A DNA stretch of 64,000 nt, taken from assembly GCA_023362775.1 (NCBI GenBank), contig JALMGJ010000020.1:9511501-9575500 (forward strand). The letters are read 5' to 3'. The notes beneath the pieces are model-generated. The model saw nothing but the letters and a program-made list of their open reading frames with translations, was not told the DNA's origin and did not search any database. This DNA is from Charina bottae. Lineage: Eukaryota; Chordata; Lepidosauria; Squamata; Charinaidae. Of this stretch, positions 60,729 to 64,000 are shown in pieces (the stretch's first letter is position 1; the number at the start of each line of letters is the position of its first letter). The translations under genes were made by a program, and so were the position numbers.

Positions 60729-61116
60729 AAATAACATCTCAAAATAACCATGACCTAGCCCCAGGTGCAAGGTCACACAGCCACCTAGAAACATATTTAA
60801 GGATTCCCTTACTAACTTTTCTCAGACTGAAGAAGCTCCTTGGATAAGGAGCGAAACGTTTCCACTGAGAAAATAGAAATCCAGTTGACATGATTCAAGC
60901 TACAGATAAAATCCAACATGCATAGTTTTCGTGTCCAAATTCCATTTTCACTCAGTAGTTGTACAGAATGGCTCCCTTCGTCCCTATGTTTGTCCCTATG
61001 TTCTACATAGACAATTCATGGCTGTTAGGGTTGTAACAGGGGGGTGAGGAAGGAACCTCCAAGTGGTGCCCCCTGGTAACAGCAAATTTTTCGCTGGCTA
61101 ATCCTTCCAATCCAGA

Positions 61117-62136
61117 ATGCAGGAAACGTCTCTTGTAAACAAAGGGCCCTATTTAAGGCCAATTTTAAAGATGGCTACTATGAATATCGAAGGGATATCA
61201 GCAGACAAGGAAGTTTTATTAAGTAATTTTTGCAAGGTCAGTAAGTGTGATATTCTCGGTGTGCAAGAGACTCACCAAGGAATTCAGCAACGGCGTCCCC
61301 ATATAGCAGGAATGAAACTCGCTATTGAGAGACCAAGTGAACAGTGTGGTAGTGCCATCTTTGTTCGTCCTGACTTGATAATATTTTCAACGGCTCTTAC
61401 AGAGGAAAATAATATTGAAATACTGTCAGTTGAATTAAATAACTGCGTGGTTACCCCGGTGTACAAACCCCTGAATATACCGTTCAGCTTCACAGAGCCT
61501 GGGAACTTTCACTCACAAAGGATTAACTTTATTCTTGGTGACTTTAATAGCCACAGTATCAATTGGGGTTATGGCGAAACTAATAGTGATGGAGAAGAGG
61601 TGGAGTTGTGGTCGGAGACTAATGCCTTTACCCTAATCCATGATGCCAAATTTCCAGCCTCCTTTAATAGTGGTAGGTGGAGAAGAGGGTACAACTCTGA
61701 TTTGATTTTTGCAAGTAACGATCTTAGCAATCAATGCACCAAGAGGGTCTGTGATCCGATCCCTCACTCGCAGCATAGACCATTAATATGCGACGTGCAT
61801 TCTGTCATTAGGCCAAGAAATGTTCCATTTCGGCATCGCTTTAACTTTAAAAAAGCGAATTCGAGGGATTTCTCCGATGTACTTGATTCTGAACTGCGAA
61901 ATATTAAACCAATACCAGAAAACTATGACCTTTTCGTTAAAGCTGTAAGCCATGCGTCCAGACAATCCATCCTGAGAGGGTGCCGAACCCACTTCATATC
62001 AGGGCTTTCTCCAGATATTATGCCTCATCTTAATAACTATTTTAGAATGTTTAATGAGAACCCATTCTACGAAGAGACAATTGAAGCTGGCGACAATATA
62101 ATGTTACTCCTTGCAGAATCCCGGAGAGAGAAATGA
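61117..62136 (+). pseudogene. Jockey-type LINE endonuclease part, long open frame
   Basis: An unbroken 339-codon frame encodes an apurinic/apyrimidinic-type endonuclease: MATMNIEGISADK (first catalytic Asn region), ILGVQETHQG (catalytic Glu), CGSAIFVRPDL, VTPVYKP, FILGDFNSHSINWGY (catalytic Asp and Asn), FNSGRWRRGYNSDLIFAS and HSQHRPLICDV (catalytic His). It continues into the basic linker (FRHRFNFKKANSRDF, RGCRTHF) and stops at TGA (62134), where coding similarity should go on (KATLESIDL). The start could be Met at 61117 or at 61171 (MATMN). All endonuclease catalytic positions that I can place are present, in contrast to the broken RT downstream. Confidence 0.87.
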
Positions 62137-63301
62137 AAGGCCACCCTGGAATCAATTGATTTGACAAAGAACAGCCAGAAGGGTTGGAAACTCCTACAGC
62201 ATCTAAATAATGATCCAACTAATTCATACCAATATAAGAACTTTACAGCAAACTAAATAGCTCATCAGCTGTTGCTAAATGGTAGGGTTAAGGAGAGACT
62301 TAAGAAATGCAGGCTTCCAAGGGCAGTGGAAGGGGAGGCCAGTGCTCTGACCTCCCCTTTTGATAGAGAAGAATTCAAGCAATTCGAGATATGAAGAACA
62401 GAAAAGATGCAGGATTGGACGACATTCGTGTTGAACAAATAAAAAACTTTGTGGATTTTGCTAAGCAATGGCTGCTGTCACTTTTTAATGTATGTGTGGC
62501 CTCAAACCGTATTCCGAAGATCTGGAGGAAAGCCCAGGTTATTGCACTTTTGAAACCTGGAAAAGAACCGAATGACCCAAAGAATTTTTGTCCAATTTCC
62601 CTCCTTTGCCATCTTTTTAAACTCCATGAGAGAGTTCTTCTAAATAGAATGCTCCCTGCCATTGATCCGATTCTTATCCCCCAGCAAGCTGGTTTTCCGC
62701 CTGGAAAGTCCTGCACAGGCCAGATACTTAATCTCGTTCAGCATATAGGGATGGCTTTCAATCAGGTTTAATCACAGGAGCTACTTTTGTCAATTTGTCT
62801 ACTGCTTATGACACAGTTAATCATGGGAAGCTTCTGTTTAAATTATATATTACACACAATTTTGCTCTGACTAAATGCATTGAGGCAATACTCGAGAATC
62901 AACTATTCTTTGTTGAATTCCAGGGAAAAAAGAGTCGGTGGAGAATTCAGCAGCATGGTCTCCCACAGGGGAGTGTCCTTTCCCCCGTTATTCAATATAT
63001 ATATACTAATGATCCACCTGTCGGTCCTGATACATTGTCTTTCATTTATGCCAACGATTTGGCACTTACTGCTCAGGGAATTAGCTTCGAGGAAGTGGAA
63101 GACAAGCTCACTTTGGCTCTCAAGAATATGTCTGAATATTATTATGAGAATGGACTAAAACCTAACCCATCAAAAACGAATGTCTGCGCATTTCACCTCA
63201 AAAATAGGCAGGTGAGATGCAGGCTTGCTGTTATCTGGGATGGAGTGAGTCTCGTACATTGTGAGACGCCATGCTACCTCGGAGTAACATTGGACCTTTA
63301 A
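62137..63301 (+). pseudogene. Jockey-type LINE reverse transcriptase, catalytic residues lost
   Basis: The linker contains an in-frame TAG (near 62255), and a small deletion near 62380 shifts the frame. The RT continues with AGLDDIRVEQIKNF, IALLKPGKEPNDPKNF, CPISLLCHLFKL and QQAGFPPGKSCTGQIL, then another frameshift near 62748 and FVNLSTAYDTVNH, GLPQGSVLSPVIQYIYTND, FIYANDLALTAQ and YLGVTLDL. Motif A reads FVN where FVD is expected, and motif C reads YAND in place of YADD, so catalytic aspartates are replaced. It cannot be active. Confidence 0.85.
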
Positions 63302-63990
63302 AAGACATTGTTGCAACCTAAAACAAAAGATTTCCTCCCATAATAATCAGAAAGTTGGCTGGTACTACTTGGGGTGCTCATCCTACTACTCTACGCATGG
63401 CTGCCCTTGCATTGTGCTACTCGGCGGGAGAGTATGCCTGCACTCTACGCAGGTGGATAGGGTGCTTAGTGACACATGCCACATCGTTACCGGATGTTTA
63501 CGCCCCACTCCACTTGATTGATTATATATCTTGGCAGGAATAGCCCCGCCAGGCATTAGAAGGAGTGTGGCACAAGGCGTGGAATATCAAAAGGTGTTAC
63601 ATGATCCGGCACACCCATTATTTGAACAAGTACCTCCTACAAAAACATTGAAGTCAAGAAGGAGCTTCTTAGACTGCGCTGAGGAGATTGCTATTACACT
63701 TCAAACAGAACGATTAAAAAGATGGAAATCTCAAGCAAAATATCTTCATAATTGGATAGAACCGCTTGAGGAGCTGCCCGGAGGTTTGGAGGAGGAGTGA
63801 ACTAAAGATACTATGGAAAAATGGGGGTTTCTCCCTGACGGCAAGGATACTTGCTGCGAATGCGGCAATATTCAAGCAACTACCCATCTTTTACAGTGCC
63901 CTTTGGGACCAACATGCACACAGAGTGACTTATTGGCCAGAAACACCTCTGCCATCAATGTGGCCCGGCATTGGGCTAGAGTTATATAAA
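63302..63990 (+). pseudogene. Jockey-type LINE C-terminal region
   Basis: It continues in several frames: TTWGAHPTTLRMAALALCYS with AGEYAC (from 63361), AGIAPPGIRRSVA (from 63534), DPAHPLFEQVPPTKTLKSRR, FLDCAEE, then WGFLPDGKDTCCECGNIQ and HLLQCPLGP with a terminal VARHWARVI. The order matches the usual C-terminus of this LINE type. Stops separate the pieces. Confidence 0.8.
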
Positions 63991-64000
63991 TTTTATATTT

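Larger units (their letters stand above)
59838..60906. mobile_element. Palindromic Penelope-like insertion with 14-bp TSD
   Basis: Two copies of a Penelope-like 3' segment face each other. The left arm is 59873-60380, the right arm 60394-60905, and the loop is 13 bp (GAACAAGAACCTT). The arms are almost identical; the main difference is four bases (AGTG) missing from the left at TTTTCTCGAAACG. The left arm has 35 extra terminal bases (59838-59872). The 14-mer TAAAATCCAACATG flanks the whole at 59824-59837 and 60907-60920, so it entered as one unit. Each arm ends in GAAACGTTTC-type sequence. A related copy is at 4003-4483. Confidence 0.9.
61030..63990 (+). mobile_element. Jockey-superfamily LINE, near full length, inactive
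   Basis: A possible start lies near TAACAGGGGGGTGAGGAAGG (61035). The order is endonuclease (61117-62136), linker, reverse transcriptase (62391-63301) and a C-terminal region with a Cys-Cys-His-Cys knuckle (CCECGNIQATTHLLQCPL, about 63849-63902), ending at TAA near 63986. The window ends at or near the 3' terminus (TTTTATATTT). Protein style (LPQGSVLSP, IYTNDPP, SKTNVCAFHLKNR, YLGVTLDL) is Jockey/CR1-like but unlike the CR1 and L2 copies here. No ORF1 with a zinc-knuckle gag is seen. It is opposite to PARD3B. Confidence 0.82.
49891..64000 (-). other. PARD3B: PARD3B intron, 5' portion (partial)
   Basis: Intron upstream of the exon, extending beyond the window. No exon for the N-terminal domain was found. 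It carries SINEs, Penelope-like hairpins and a Jockey-type LINE on the opposite strand. Confidence 0.75.

Noticed and set aside
59824..60920. Idea that the palindrome is a foldback DNA transposon
   Set aside because: The arms carry Penelope-like endonuclease coding sequence and the flanking repeat is 14 bp, which suits target-primed retrotransposition better than a DNA transposase with fixed short duplications.
1..64000. Search for a bacterial-type defence, toxin or operon system
   Set aside because: Intron-exon structure, SINEs, LINEs and microsatellites show vertebrate nuclear DNA throughout; no compact gene clusters exist.

Overview
This window is vertebrate nuclear DNA, almost certainly from a squamate reptile. 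Three full tRNA-derived SINEs of the Sauria type with ACCTTT-rich tails and a nearly intact 3.2 kb BovB (RTE) LINE point there, along with CR1, L2, L1, Penelope-like and hAT elements. Nothing prokaryotic (operons, ribosome binding sites, CRISPR) is present.

The host gene is PARD3B, a cell-polarity scaffold paralogue of PARD3, read on the minus strand. Two coding exons are visible. The upstream one, at 49719-49890, encodes the stretch just after the N-terminal oligomerisation domain. The next one, at about 27979-28093, begins with GTPLLVRRSSDP. Exon phases agree across the 21.6 kb intron between them. Everything else is intron: 1-27978 (3' side), 28094-49718, and 49891-64000 (5' side).

The introns are a layered archive of transposons. 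1-9 kb: two hAT MITEs with perfect or near-perfect 8-bp target duplications plus a third with a perfect one, a MIR-like SINE, a Penelope-like fragment, L2 tails and long purine microsatellites. 11.6-13.9 kb: an old CR1 interrupted by a 257-bp solo LTR and an L2 piece. 19.1-22.3 kb: full-length BovB with a 10-bp target duplication and one major frameshift, abutting a decayed L2 (to 24.2 kb). 28.6-29.6 kb: an L2 3' end split by a 453-bp solo LTR. 32.4-34.5 kb: a decayed RTE-like LINE. 40-49 kb: a Sauria SINE, L1 pieces and a nested cassette (RTE fragment inside an L1 3' end; a 1.7 kb CpG-rich segment flanked by 14-bp repeats at the L1 5' side). 51-57 kb: SINEs. 59.8-60.9 kb: a near-perfect 1.07 kb palindromic Penelope-like insertion carrying two opposed endonuclease-domain copies. 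61.0-64.0 kb: a Jockey-superfamily LINE with a 339-codon open endonuclease part and a dead reverse transcriptase.

The most noteworthy signals are these: (i) every Penelope-like remnant seen here is a hairpin, and the largest sits between 14-bp target duplications; (ii) a LINE of a type better known to me from invertebrates; (iii) SINEs that share a tRNA/CORE-like head but carry different LINE-derived tails, one resembling pieces of both ends of BovB; (iv) the 1.7 kb flanked segment without endonuclease or reverse transcriptase. Boundaries quoted with target duplications were read directly; family names rest on recognised motifs and not on database searches.
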